64,000 bases of DNA from Plantago major (GCA_026545765.1 CM048840.1:43234959-43298958), one strand, 5' to 3'. Positions 11,748 to 24,541 are shown, numbered from the stretch's first letter. A program made the numbers and translations. The notes: generated by a model not told the origin, from the letters alone.

Positions 11748-12750
11748 TGTAGACGCTCAGAAATCTACAATCAAAATTAGGGTTAGAGATTGGGGGGCAC
11801 CGACAACCTGCAAGGCAACAATAGCAAACAGAGACGTGAGATTCCGAGGTGACACCGGTGTGGTGCCGACCGAAGGGACTCCGACGCTCAAGTTAGATGA
11901 CTGGTAGAAGGAGTAATCAAATGAAAGAAGCAAAGAGGGAGAGATGGTGGCAAGCGTCGACTTATCCTGTTGGTTGAGTCGGTTCGGCTACGTGATGGAC
12001 GAATACCGGCAGTGGGCTAGCTGACCTTACGGGAAGGAGCTAGCTGGTAGTGGTCTGACAGAGATGGACGATGGCGGATGGTAGAAGGTTGATGATGGTG
12101 GATGACCGTGGATGGTGATAGACAATGGTGAATGGTGACGGACAACGCTGGATGACGATGGTGGATGACCGTGGATGGTGATAGACAATGGTGAATGATG
12201 GTCGGTTGATGTTGATCAGAGAGCTTGAGAAAGATGGAGGCGTGATGGATTAATTGCTAGGGTTTGTTGCCGTTAGAATGCGATGCCCTCTACATCTCTT
12301 CAGCCTTCTCTAAATAACCCATCCATCGTTGGAGTCTACCCGCGAATCTCGGGGAGGCTGTTGGAACAGATTAGACCGTGTCTCAAGTAGTTAGGAGAGT
12401 GGACGTAAGTCGGTTGCTTGATGACGGACTAAGTCAGTCAAGCTACTGGAGTTGGTTAGTCTGTTAGTCAGGTGCTGACTGACAGAGTCCGTCATGCAAG
12501 GTCGGGCGAGCTAGGTGAGCTAGCTAGCTTGTCAACCAGCTGGAAGGTTAGCAAGGTGTGAGCTAGTCGGGTGGCATGCGGGCTGATTGGCTGGATGGAT
12601 GACTCCGCTAGGTGGGCTTGCTAACCGGCCTTTGGAGTCCAACTCACGTATGAAGTCTAGATGGACACATTAATGGATTGTGGATTGGGCCGTAGCCTTG
12701 ATGGGTCGATCCATTAGTCTAGTTGACAGGAGCGAATTTTGGCCAATACA
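11748..12750 (-). repeat. Tat LTR, left copy (element 3' LTR)
   Basis: 1003 bp, TGTAGACG...CCAATACA, nearly identical to 24619-25617. A short internal GGATGGTGATAGACAATGGT duplication occurs twice (about 12110 and 12172). The first 22 bases form a 6-bp inverted repeat (TGTAGA...TCTACA). Confidence 0.95.
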
Positions 12751-12775
12751 GTTTGTCCCCCACTCTTCGAGTCGA
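12751..12775 (-). other. Polypurine tract of the Tat element
   Basis: Directly inside the left LTR the plus strand reads GTTTGTCCCCCACTCTTC; on the element's strand this is a purine-rich GAAGAGTGGGGGACAAAC ending at the LTR, as expected for the primer of plus-strand synthesis. Confidence 0.75.
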
Positions 12776-13019
12776 GTGTTTCGAGTCGGAGAGTAGAAAT
12801 TTTATGTCCAAAAGAGTGATGCGCGCCAGATCGTAAGAGAATGATATTTTTCTCCATCAAAGGTATCAATTACCTCATAAGTATATCAGGATAACGAACG
12901 GTAAGCTCATTGGTAGGGAGATGGATTGATCAGAAAGATGGACTTCACTCGTAGTGATCATGTTGTTAGCTCGTCAGAGCAAGACGTTGACTTGGCAAGG
13001 ACGAAGCTTACTGACAGGT

Positions 13020-13670
13020 GTTCTCGGTTGTAAAAAATCCAACCTAGTATGATGGGCGTTTACGGATTGAAATTTTCGAGATGGGCAGTTTAGTCTATCT
13101 AGCAAGATGGAAATTTGCTGACAGAAAATTTCAAGGTGAGCAACTTAGTCTATCTAGCAAGATGGAAATTAGCCGATATAAAATTTGAGGTAGGCAACTT
13201 GGTCCATCTAGCAAGATGAAAATTTGCTGACGGAAAATTTTGAAGTGGGCAACTTAGTCCATCTAGCAAGATGGAAACTTGCTGACAGAAAATTTCAAGG
13301 TGGACAACTTAGTCCGTCTAGCAAGATGGAAACTTGCTGACAGAAAATTTCAAGGTGGACATCTTAGTCCGTCTAGCAAGATGGAAACTTGCTGACAGAA
13401 AATTTTGAAGGTGGGCAACTTAGTCCGTCTAGCAAGATGTAAACTTGCTGACATAAAATTTTGAAGGTGGGCAACTTAGTCCATCTAGCAAGATGGAAAC
13501 TTGCTGACAGAAAATTTTGAGGTAGACAACTTGCCCGAAATGAGTTGTCTTGCCCGAAATGAAGTATGACTTGCCCGAATTGGGAGGGTGCATGCCTTGC
13601 CCGAATTAATGTCTACCTTGCCCGAATTAGAGGATGACTTGCCCGGAATGTGTTGACTTGCCCGGATTTG
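13020..13670. repeat. Tandem repeats in the Tat 3' spacer
   Basis: From about 13070 to 13530 a ~55-bp unit (landmarks TCTAGCAAGATGGAAA, TTGCTGACAGAAAATTT, GGGCAACTTAGTC) is repeated eight times with light divergence. It runs directly into seven copies of CTTGCCCGAA/CTTGCCCGGA at 13526-13670, spaced 14-30 bp. Neither has coding capacity. Confidence 0.85.
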
Positions 13671-13699
13671 AGTACTAGTAGCTCCTTAACTTCACGCCA

Positions 13700-16600
13700 T
13701 TTTCATTGTTCCAGTTTACAAAATTGAAATCGATCTTCTTCTCTCCTTCACCCTTCTTCACGCAGAATCACCTTATTCACCTCTCTTCTTCTTTCTTCAC
13801 ACAGACTCATCTTCTTCACCCTTCTTCTTCGCGTGAGCTCACTTCTTCCTTTCATCTCTTGTTACATAATCTGACCAAATCTGATTCGTGCCCTCATGGT
13901 GGATTTCGGTGGAGGTGCGGCGAAGATAGATTGGTGAGTTTCGATGGAGGCACGGCGAAGAGGAACTGGTGGCGAATTCCGGCGGAGAGAGTGAGCGAAA
14001 TTGGGTTTTTCCGGTGAAGAGAGAGACCGAAGTTGGGTTTTTCCGGTGAAGAGAGGAGTTTCAGGCTTTTCCGGTGGGTGTGAGTGTGGAGCTGAGAGAG
14101 TGTGGAGGATTCCGGTGAGCCGTGCGCTGCGTGTTCGATTCCCGGAGAGTTTCCAGTGAGTCTGCCCGTTTTACTGTTCATCGCGTTTTACTTTTTTTTT
14201 TTTTTTTTGATGCTGGGTCTCTAGGAGAGACTATTTCTAGTTGGATTTTATTTTTGTACGTCTCTGCTTATTTTTTGGGCTTGAGCTGGATTGTATGCTA
14301 ACTGGATATGCTAATTGGATGAGTTATAGTGACCAAAAGATAGTAGATGGATAAATGGTTCCGCTTCTATTCCAGTTAGCATTTTTAGAAAGCAACTGGT
14401 ATACTTTGGGAGTTGGATTTTATTTTTGTATCGTGTCTGGTTACTTTTTTGGGCTCGGGCTGGATTGTATGCTAATTGGATATGCTAATTGGATGAGCTA
14501 TAGTGACTAAAAGATAGTAGATGGATAAATAGTTCCGCTTCTATTCCAGTTAGCATTTTTAGAAAGCATACTTTGGGCTACGGCATTTTCGTTGCGTAAG
14601 CTAGCTCACGTCTCGCTGTATTGTACAGAGAGTCATGTATTTGGAATTGTGACCCACACTTTGGATAGACGGTTCACACAGGATTGATTTTGTCCGTGGG
14701 GTTCGTATGAAATTTTTTGAGTCTATGTTTGGTTTTGTGCCTGTAAGATTTGGTTCGTCGTTATTCGTATTGGTGGATCCTGCTTGGATTTGTGCCTTGA
14801 AATTCGATTTGTTGGAGTTTTACTCTTCTCTTGCGTATCTCGATTTCTTGATTATGTAGGTGCTTACTTCGTGGACGTCTCTTTCGATTTGTTCCGTTGG
14901 AAGAAGAGTGGCGCTATCGTCTTCCTTGGATCTTGGACATAGCATATTAGACTTACTTAGGCGGATTGTAAGTCGTTTTGTTTTCTTTGAGCATTGTATA
15001 GACTTCTTTGTTATATAGTGTCAAGTAAACATTTGTATGCTTCTTTTCGTATCAGCCGGTGCCCGGTGGTGTTGATTGGATATAGAAATTGTGAAGTCGG
15101 TCATTACATCTTGCAAATGAATTTGTTGAATATTTTAGCTATACTGTTGGTAATGCTCATGCTATAGTGCTTTGTTTGCAAATGGAAATATTGATAGATT
15201 GTTGTAGAACTAGCTAGGTTGATAGATTGCTTGGCACGTATATTGATGACGCTGGACTGGATTTAGTTGACGGATTATGTGTTTTACATGCTAGGAGTCA
15301 ATTCTAGCTGGAAGTGTGCTGATTGAGGTCTGCCGCGTCTGTCGGCTTGTATTTTTTATGTTACACCGGGTTGATGCTTTTCATGGATTTTTGGGTGAAG
15401 CTTTCTTGTTTGAACTTGATACAGGTGGATCATGGAAGGGCACCCGAGCAAGTTGATTGTGTATTCTCGGTCGACTGGGGTTGACGGCCAGGACTTACAC
15501 GGCGGGTCTTTGTCCGCCATGGGTCAGCCTACTGGCATCCTATCCGGTGACGTGGCCTCAGTTCTTAGCGAGGCGAACTTGTCACACATGAGGGATCTCT
15601 ATGGGATCCCAGAGTCTGGTCTCGACTCCCTCGGCGGGCAATGACCGGGACATCCCGGATGGTCCGCTTGTATGAAGTCGCCTTCAAGATAGACTCGGAC
15701 TCCCACTCCCAAGTTTGGGTCGACGATTTAGCTATCTCCGTGTTGCACCGTCACCGATGCCCAATGTCAGGGTTATTCTTGGAATGCAAGTCTTGAGTGA
15801 GGTCATGAATGTTCGATGTCATCGACACCTTTTGCCACTTTTACACGGTGAAGGAAGTCTCATCGGATAAAGGTCGGGTTCGCACTAACTCGAGGCAGTG
15901 TCGATGCATTCAGATTGCAACGCGTCCGATAAGTCAACTTGGAAGGAAAGGTATTTCTGGTGAGCGGTGAGCACGGTGTTTGAGCCGAGCGACTTGGCGA
16001 GGTTCGATATCGTGGAAGCCTTTTGGTAAGTTCAACTCTTTGCTATTTAGTGTGATTGTTTTACCTCTTCTTTGCACTTTTCATATGGATTGAACTTTAA
16101 ACACTCTTTCTTCTGAGCACCATGCGAGGAAGGATATGCTAGATGACGGGGACGTGGTGGTTCAAGCAATAAGAAATGCTTCTCGTATGACCAGATCGAT
16201 TGACCACCTCTTGAGCCCGACTACGTTGAAGGCATGCAAGATGGCGTGCCGTTATCCAATCATTCGAGGTAATGACATCCTTAGATTAGTCCCGCCGATA
16301 GGATGCGTTTGAGATAACTAGCTCGACGATGCTTTTCTTTCATCTCATGTACGGACAGAAACGGAGATGAGTATGTCTTGTCGAGAAGGGCGATGAAAAT
16401 GACGAAGTCGGTCGCGGCTCCAGTTGAGAAAGTGGATGACTTGTTGGGACGGTATGCAAAGAAGCCGAGGTTTGAACTCTTAGAGTCAGGAGGCGATCTT
16501 CCTAATGATCCACCTAATAACTCGTCGAATGCTATGGAGGGCTGCCTTCCAAGTACTCAAAATGCGCCGGTGTTCGCCAGTACCGGAGCTTCAGATAGTC

Positions 16601-17625
16601 TTGCCAGACTACTGCCCTCCCCGGCGGGCAGTGTGAGCTCACCATCTACGGTAGCGTGGAGAAGTGGGTGATAGTCCTTCATCGATCGACTTTGAGGTTG
16701 ATGGAGCTACTCTCTCTTGTGAATTTGTGCAATAACTTTGAGTTCGGAAGGGTGTTAACGATGGTAACCTTGATCAGCTGGTGAGAGACGGAGTGACTCC
16801 TTTGACGGATTATGCTCTCGACCAAATTGTCAAGGTAGTCTCCGCCACCCTCTAGCATTTCTCTCTATAGTTTATGTGCTTAGATCAAGGTATGAATTAT
16901 TGATGTTCCTTGTAGGCCTTGGCGCTATAGGTACATGGGCCGTCTACCTTTGGAGGCGGAGTTAGATTCTATTACGAGGAAGCATCGGATCAGTGAGCAC
17001 TCTGTTGCGGTACTTAGGAGGGAGAAGGTTCGACTTGAGGGTGAAGCGTTACGTTATTGCCAAGGCAAGAATGAAGCACTTGAAGAGTTAGCTAAGGTCA
17101 AGAAGGAGTCATGGTCAGAGATCGAGGCGGCTAAAGCCGCTAAGCTCGAGATGGAACCGCTTCCGCTATTAAGGACAACAAAAGTCAAGGCGTAACTTCA
17201 TGCGCGTAACGAGGACCATCAATTGATCTTGAATGAGCGGGCATTCGCTGAAGGCCATGGTGGGGGAGCTCGGAAGTTACTATCAAGAGAGGGTCGCGAT
17301 GTGAAATGTATCTGACTGAGCATGGGGTGAAGTTCCCGGGTCAGTCTGATGGTTGCTCGGAGGAGTATGTTGATGGAGCTGGTACCACTTAGTAGTTTCA
17401 TGTTGGATGGTGAAACTCTGGGTGTTGCCCTATGAGTTATTTCTTTTGTCGTTTTGTGTTGTATGTCGCCAGTGCTTTTTGTTATTCAGATTTGAACATT
17501 GTTGTTCAGACCCTTGTAGGGTTGGATCGGTTCTGCAAGTTTTTGTGGCCTTGGAATTTATTTTGGGTTGTTCTGGATGTCTCGAGTCACAGAAAGGCTA
17601 TGGGACGTTTATGTCTCATGCTTGA
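13700..17625 (+). pseudogene. Antisense accessory gene-like region of the Tat element
   Basis: On the strand opposite to gag-pol there is a gene-like region: a CT-rich leader (13700-13860), AT-rich intron-like stretches, an exon-like frame at 15432-15644 whose SEANLSHMRDLYGIPES wording resembles the plant 'putative gypsy-type transposon' domain (PF04195 family), an acidic/proline-serine segment at 16378-16671, and a charged coiled-coil-like frame at 16935-17195 (heptad-rich, KVRLEGEALR...EALEELAKVKKES). Accessory antisense ORFs in this position are known from Tat/Retand elements. The region is fragmentary here and treated as a fossil; its function is unknown. Confidence 0.6.
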
Positions 17626-17889
17626 ACTTGTATGATAGTCGTAATAAACATAATCTTAAATATATAAGTATTCGTTCGAAATTATCGTACATGAATAAAG
17701 TAGCTCAAAGTAGTGAATAACACTTTGGAATTTATACTAAAACGTAGACGTAGTCATAAATCATGCAGCCATGTTTGTCGTACAAATTAAGAGAGAAAAA
17801 TAGCAGGCTAACCTCTAGACGACGCGCTTGGCACTGTTGAACTTTGTCTACTAGGTGTGTCCCCGGTTTAAGCTCTAGTCCAAAGGAGT

Positions 17890-19130
17890 AGTGCTTGAAC
17901 TATGATCGTTCGTCCGCCTACTCCATCGAGTTTGTGCCACCCGGGCCAGTTCTATGTATGTCGGCTAGTCACCGGTGCTATGCTATGTTTGTCGACGGCC
18001 TTGGTCGCTTAGCTTGCAGTGGGTGTCAATTGCGTCACGACAATTGGGTGCCGATCGACCATAGGTGGATGTCAAGTTCATCGTCGACTACCGGGTGCCA
18101 CCACTTGTAGGTGGATGTCAAGTTGCGTCGATCGGACGGGTGCCATCGACTTGTAGGTGGATGTCAAGTCACGACCGACGGTGGGTGCCCTCACACGCCA
18201 ATGGATGGTCGCATTGCTTGTAATCACGCCATGCCCGCTCATCAGACGGCTGGCTTTGTGGAGTTCACCCTGTGTCCTAACAGTAGAATTCAGTGATGGA
18301 CCCTCTTGGAGAGGGGAGGCCTTTAACCGTCCTGCCTAGTCGGGTTAGTTGACCGACTAGCCTCCGGTCAGGTTGGTTGCGATAGAGAGAAATCAATCTC
18401 AAAATGGCGACTTTAGTTCATACCTTGGAATACAAATGGCGTGGCAGCATGTCATGCTCGTTTGTTTGCTTTTGTTGGCAACTAAGTTCGATTGAGACTG
18501 TTGGAATAAGCAGAGAGCTCTTGTCTGCTTGTTAACAAGTGGATGGAGCTGACATTCTTTGTATGGTAGTGATCATCAATTTTGAAAGGCTTGCACTTGT
18601 CTAAACCATGGAGCTGTTTTTGGCGCATTCCACGGATTAAGCAAATGCAAGCCAATCAAAGTAGATGTGAACCCACTTGTTTGTTGCTCAGCCTGATGGA
18701 TGGTTGGCTTTGTTGAGCAGTATGTTTTTGGATGATCGCTTGGAAGTAAGATACGTCACGTGGCGTTTCTTTAGTTGTAACCATGATACGCCGTTCTGCA
18801 GCATGAGTGGAATCGATCCTGCTGGAAAGGTTAGGGGGGTGGGGCGGTTGACCGACCTGCATAGCTGGGTTAGGTGACCAGCTAGCCCCTTGTCAGGTCG
18901 GCGGATTGTAGTGAGAAATCAATCTCATGGATATATGTAGTTGTACCTTCACCGAGGATGTGTATGCCCATGCTGCTACGTGATTGGTGAACATCAAGGA
19001 GTGGAGACTAGTTGGGTGTCTCTCATGCTTCTGCAAGACGTTTATGGGGGGTGGGGGGTGGGGCGTTAATCGCCAACGGGTTAGATAACCGACTTGCCTA
19101 GTCGCCGGTGTTTTCAACAAAGATCAATCT
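17890..19130. repeat. Second repeat block in the Tat spacer
   Basis: At 17990-18190 a ~55-bp unit ending GGTGGATGTCAAGT is repeated about four times. At 18310, 18835 and 19045 a ~90-bp block recurs three times: a G-rich start (GGGGCGGTTGACCGACCTGC), an imperfect palindrome around GGGTTAGNTGACCGACTAGC, and AGAAATCAATCTC at its end. Between blocks there is unique sequence without genes. Confidence 0.65.
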
Positions 19131-19162
19131 CGAAAGAACAAGTGTATCAAAAAAATACCACT

Positions 19163-20482
19163 TTAGGTGGATGGCGTTCCAAATTGGCTATCTGTCGTCC
19201 TTCCTTGGTTTCGAGCTTGTAGGCTGCCTACTACCTTTGTGATTTTGTAAGGACCTTCCCAATTTGGTCCAAGCTTTCCAGCTCCTGTCTCCTTTGTGTT
19301 TTGGAATACCCTGCGTAAAACCCAATCGTCTTGCTTGAAAGTTCGTACGCGAATGTTCCTGTTGAAGTGTTGTGCAGCTTTCTGTTGGTAGGCGGCGCTC
19401 CGGATCATGGCTCTTTCTCTGAGCTCATCGACCAAGTCGATCTCGTGCGCCAATTCTGCGTCGTTAGTCTGCTTGCTAGCCATTTTGTATCTCGCTGTGG
19501 GTAATCCCACTTCTATGGGTATGACGCTTGGCCCATATGTCATGTGAATGGTGTTTCTCCATTGAGTCCTTGGTGTGGTTCGGTACGACCATAGGACGCC
19601 TGGGAGTTGATCCGCCCATGCTCCTTTTGCTTGTTTCAGCCGTTTTTTGAGACTATTCATGATAGTCTTGTTGGTCGACTCCGCTTGTCCATTCGCTTGG
19701 GGATAGCGTGGAGTGGAAAATGTAAGCTTGATTCCCCATTCTTTGCAGAAGTCTTGAAACTCATAGCTTATGAACTGGGAGCCATTATGCATCACGATTT
19801 CGTAGGGGACTCCGTACCTGCAGATCACATGTTTCCAAATGAAATTTTTTACCTCTGTGTCACGGACTTGCTTGAAGGCTTCTGCTTCCACCCACTTGGT
19901 GAAGTAATCGGTTACTGCGAGCATGTACACTCGTTGGCCTGGTGCAGTAGGTAGTTTCCCTACTATATCCATCCCCCATTTCATAAAAGGCCAGGGGGTG
20001 AGGGATGGATGCAGCTTCTCTGGTGGAAGGTGGATGATTTGTGAGTGCCTTTGGCATGAGTCACATCTTCTCACAAAGTCTATGGCGTCAGCCCTCATAG
20101 TTGGCCAATAGTACCCTGCTGTGAGCGCTCGGTGTGCAAGGCTTCGAGCTCCAGAATGGTTGCCACATTCCCCTGCATGCAATTCAGTCAGAACATGTCT
20201 GGCTTCATTATTAGTTACGCACCTGAGTAGGGGTCCTGAATAGGATCTCCTATAGAGTTGTCCGTCGAGGAGCGTGAAGCGGGCTGCCTTTGCCTTTATC
20301 CTCCTTGCGCTTTTGACTTGGAAGTTCTCCATCGACAAGTACGATATTAATGGAGCCATCCAATTTGACTCGATTGTTATATCACCATGCTGGTTGGCGA
20401 GCTCACCCTTCCATGTTGCAGGCCATTGTACATACACTATAGGAATAGTCATTGGTGTTGTGGTTTGGATGGCCGCTCCCAA
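19163..20482 (-). pseudogene. Tat integrase
   Basis: A long minus-strand frame of 439 codons. It shows the HHCC zinc domain (HAGECGNHSGARSLAHRA...CDSCQRHSQ), the catalytic core from WGMDIVGKLP through AVTDYFTKWVEAEA and GIKLTFSTPRYPQANGQAES, and a C-terminal chromodomain-free tail with DWVLRRVFQNTKETGAGKLGPNWEGPY, the usual GPY/F module. It lies directly downstream of the second RNase H. As part of an LTR element it is recorded as a fossil even though this frame is unusually long. Confidence 0.92.
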
Positions 20483-20996
20483 GTTGGCAAGGGCGTCTGC
20501 GTGGTTGTTGTCCGTCCTTGGTACCTGCGAGATAGAGAACTCCTCGAAGGAGGATCAGAACTCCTTGACTAGTGGAGATAGGCAGCCATCTTGGTGTCTC
20601 TGGTATGGTAAGAGCCCTGCAATTGGTTAACTACTAATTGTGAGTCCGACTGTACCTGAAGATTTTTTATGCCCATTTCACGAGCCAGGTTGAGGCCAGC
20701 TATAAGCGCCTCATATTCGGACTCGTTGTTGGTTGCTTTGAATCCACATCGGATGGCTCTTTGGATTGTGTCTCCGTCTGGCGAGGTGAGGACTATGCCA
20801 AGTCCACTCCCTTTGGTATTCTTGGAGCCATCGATCGAGAGCTTCCACCGCAAGTTAACCTTCTCCGCAAACAAAATAGTTCCTTTTCGCTTGATCTAAT
20901 TCGGTTGGGGTGAAATCCGCTATGAAGTCTGCGGCGCTTTGTGACTTGATGGTAGTGCGGTGGAAGGAGACGTCGTACTCCGAGTTCATTGCCCAT
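20483..20996 (-). pseudogene. Second (archaeal-like) RNase H of the Tat element
   Basis: The minus-strand frame at 20569-20874 reads WKLSIDGSKNTKGSGLGIVL, then NNESEYEALIAGLNLA and VQSDSQLVVNQLQGSY, the D-E-D pattern of a type I RNase H of the kind Tat elements carry in addition to the gypsy RNase H. It lies between the polymerase and integrase, the position seen in this lineage. Broken at its C-terminal side. Confidence 0.88.
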
Positions 20997-21147
20997 TTGA
21001 AAGTCTACCGAAACCTCGGCTTGTGTAGGACATTGCGAAGTGGAAAAGGTGAGAACTACGATTGGATGGCATTGAAAGTAAGGCGCGCTTCCTTGCCGAG
21101 GTGACCGGTAAGGCTAGCTTTTCCAATTTGGTCAGACGGTCTCTGCG

Positions 21148-22154
21148 TCAAGAGGGACTTCTTGACATAATAGATTGGGAGTTGGTTTCCATCTTCTTCT
21201 CGACTAGGACGCTTCGGTCTTTGTGTCGGAGATTGCTAGGTAGATAAATGCAGTCTCTCCAACCTTGGGCTTTGAAATCTTGGAGATGTGGTGAGATAAC
21301 GCTTGATTTGTTGTAGGGCGTCTTCACACTCGTCTGTCCACTGGAAGTCTTTGGCCTTCCGTAGGGTGTCAAAAAATGGTCGACACCTCTCGGAAGACTT
21401 GGGTATGAACTCCTTGAGAAGCTAGCCTCCCAGTCAATTCTGCACATCTTTAACGCACTTGGGGGAGGGAATGTTATAAATTGAACGAATTTGATCAGGG
21501 TTAGCCTCAATACCTCTTTGCGTGACCAAATACCCAAGGAATTTCCCAGAGGAGACTCCAAACGAGCATTTGGCTGGGTTCAACTTCATATTATACCTGC
21601 GAAGGTTTGAGAAGGCTTGGCGGAGGTGGTCGAGGTCTTTGATGACAAGGACTTGACCAGCATGTCGTCGATGTACACCTCCATGGTGTCCCCCAGCATG
21701 CTAGCGAACATACGGTTGACCAGTCGCTGGTAAGTGGCTCCTGCATTCTTGAGTCCGAATGGCATGACCTTATAACAGAAGGTTCCTCTCTCTGTGACGA
21801 AGGATGTCTTCTCTTGATCTTCAGGGTGCATCAGTATCTGGTTGTAACCTGAGAATGCGTCCATGAAACTTAACAGCTCATGTCCTGCGGTGGCATCCAC
21901 TAGCATGTCTATGTGGGGAAGTGGAAAGGAATCCTTCGGGCATGCTTTGTTGAGGTCGGTGAAGTCGATGCACACTCGCCACTTGCCATTCTTCTTCTTC
22001 ACTACCACAATGTTGGCTAACCAGTCCGGGTAATGTACTTCGCGGACTGACCCGATATCAAGCAACTTTTGGACTTCTTCATTGATAACCTTGTTTCGCT
22101 CTGGAGCGAACTTCCTCCGTTTCTGTCTGACTGGTGGGTAGTCTGGGTCGACCT
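21148..22154 (-). pseudogene. Tat reverse transcriptase and gypsy RNase H
   Basis: The frame 21586-22065 contains the polymerase palm: VREVHYPDWLANIVVVKKKN, WRVCIDFTDLNKACPKDSFP, SFMDAFSGYNQILMHP, and the YIDDMLVKS box. The thumb and first RNase H region follow at 21148-21561 in a degenerate state. Several breaks. Confidence 0.9.
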
Positions 22155-22497
22155 CAAGTCTGGGTGATTACCTCTGGGTCAACTCCGTCGTATCGCATGT
22201 GACCAAGCAAAGCGATCGTGGTGAACTTTGAGAAATGTGATCGGTTGCTCGTAACTCTGGTCTCAACCTTGCCCCAATCAACTTTGTGATCTGGATGGTG
22301 CAGGTGAATCTGAACTTCGAGCTCTTCCGTCTCGGTGGTTTGGGTAAATTGGGGGTTGAGTTCAGAATTGCTATAACTCTGCCGCCTTGGGCTTGTGGCT
22401 TCCATGTAACACGTCCTCGCATCCCGTCATGGCCTAGAATCTCCTTCACCCCCACTTGGTAGGAAGCGAATCACACGTGGTAGGTTAGTGATCGCTT

Positions 22498-22919
22498 TCA
22501 TATCGTGAATCCACGGCTACCAAGGATGGAATTATAGCTTGATTTGTCTACGATCAAGAACTTTGTCGGTAGGTTGATGCCTTCCGCATAGACAGGAAGG
22601 TAACACTCCAACCGTGTACTTCTTTTCTCCCAAGCCATACAAAGTTGTCGGTGGCGGAGGATGGCGGTCTCATTTATTCCCATTTCGTGAGAGCATCTAG
22701 AAAAATGATGTTAGCAGAGCTCCCATTATCAATGAGAACTCTCTTCATAAGACAATTGGCAATAAGAATGGAAATTACTAAAGCGTCGTCATGAGGATTA
22801 ATTAGTTGCTTAGACTCTTGGTCTGAGAAGCTAATAGTTAAGTCAGACGAAGAGGTGTCTGATGCTCTGCGAGCATCGAGCTCGGGCCTTACCGTTTGCC
22901 TACTATGGCGCTTTGCCAT
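22498..22919 (-). pseudogene. Tat aspartic protease region
   Basis: The frame 22674-22919 ends with VISILIANCLMKRVLIDNGS, the retropepsin active-site neighbourhood, and the overlapping frame 22498-22683 has YNSILGSRG, the conserved C-terminal protease motif (YN.ILGR). It lies between gag and the polymerase, as expected. Confidence 0.85.
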
Positions 22920-23328
22920 GAGTATGAGACACCACGATCTCGATCCCCGGAGATCACGTTGATTACCTTGTTGTCCGAGGGGCTCGTAGATCGATTCTGC
23001 CGTGGCGAGGGTCTTTTACCTTTGTCGAGAGGAACTCCGTCAAGTGTCCTCTCTTGAGCTCACTACCTCAATCGCGATGAGATGCACTCTGCGGTTGTAT
23101 GTCCGTGGTCTCCGTGGAACTCACACCACTTGTTGGAGTTTCTCTGATCTGGAGGTGTTCTAAGTTTTCCTGGCCACCTGACTCTGTCACCCATGCTCTT
23201 CATGACTGCTACACACTCCTCTGGTTCAATGCTGAGGGAGTAACTCGGAGGCGGTGCTCGGGTTTCTGTCCTCCTCTGTTGGACTGGAGGGCGAGGTGGA
23301 TTCGCAATAGGACCATGTCTTCTCTCAG

Positions 23329-24541
23329 TCAGTGCGGCCTAGCACGATAGTCTGGAACCCTTCGTTCAACTCGTCTGTCAGGCTTGGGCTCCTTGCGAGC
23401 ACTTTGGCTTGACACGTAAGGTCTGTTGGCATCATCCTCCTCCCATTTTATCTGAGCCCATGCTTTGGCGAGCACGTCTTCCATTGTTCGACAGGGGTAC
23501 ATGGTCAGCTCCTTGTACAACCCCGAGTTGGGTGGCAACCCGTTGCGGAAGGCGTTGACAGCAGTGTCCTTGTTGCAATTGGGGATTGACACCTTCTCCT
23601 TGTTGAATCTTGCAACCTACTCCCTGAGAGATTCGTTAGGTCTTTGCCGGACGCTACAAGTCGTCCGGCAGTTTAAAAGCTTCATCGCGAATTGTTCCAC
23701 AAAGCGATCGACTAGTTGGCAAAAGAAATGAAATTGTTGGGTAAGTTGGTATACCATTGTAGGGCTGGTCCGATCAGACTGGAACCAAACCCTTTGCACA
23801 TGCATGCCTCGCGGAGATCCCTGGGGATGGCTATGGTGAACATCCTCTGCTTGTATTGTGAGACATGGTCGTCCAGGTCCGTCGTTCCATCATAGAGCTT
23901 CATGCTTGGGAAGGTGAACTTGGTTGGCATCTCCACCATGGCTATAGCATCGGCGAAGGAGAGTCGACAAAGGCATTGGGTAAGCTCTTCTTGATTGGTC
24001 TTTGGCACTCGAGATTCTTTGGATCATCTCCTCCGTGCTCACCGGTTTGGAGGCTAGCTCGTCGTTGCTACTTCCGTGACTGCAGAGAGGGTTAGCAAGT
24101 GATCTACGACTTGCGCTTTGGTTGCGTTGTTGTGGCGATTAAATCGTTCATCCTTGGGTTAGCACCTTAAAACTAAACCCTTCTGTTGGTGGTACATTGT
24201 GTGATCTCATGGGTTGGCCTTGGCGAGCGCTTACCACTTGAGAGGCGGAGTTACGGAATCACCCCTTCCGTCTCTTCAAAGATTAGCCGCAAGCCTCAAT
24301 CGTGTTCGTGGCGGGTTCTCCACCCCAATGCCGTGAGTCGAGACGAGGTCGCGTCAACGTTGGAACCTCTGGTGGACGAAGACTCAACCCTTTCCTTCAA
24401 GAGCGAGTTCTCTGGCGGACGGTAGTTCGCCTCAAGGAGCTTGATCTTCTTAGCGTTCTCTTGCATCCGGGCATGAGGTTTTGATCGAGTGACGTCCACC
24501 TCCTCTACCTCTTCCAGAACATATTCGTCTGAGTGCGTCAT
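23329..24541 (-). pseudogene. Tat gag
   Basis: The frame 23712-24008 contains the retrotransposon gag core: PTKFTFPSMKLYDGTTDLDD, HVSQYKQRM, and LIGPALQWYTNLPNNFISFA. The flanking frames at 23329-23592 (FRNGLPPNSGLYKELTMYP) and 24296-24541 (basic N-terminal part) belong to the same gene. Several breaks. Confidence 0.85.

Noticed and set aside
13706-14017. Host gene starting at 13706
   Set aside because: The low-complexity CT-rich frame looks like an untranslated leader and lies wholly inside the Tat element between its LTRs.
19607-20630. Plus-strand frames over the Tat integrase
   Set aside because: Shadows of the well-supported minus-strand integrase and RNase H.
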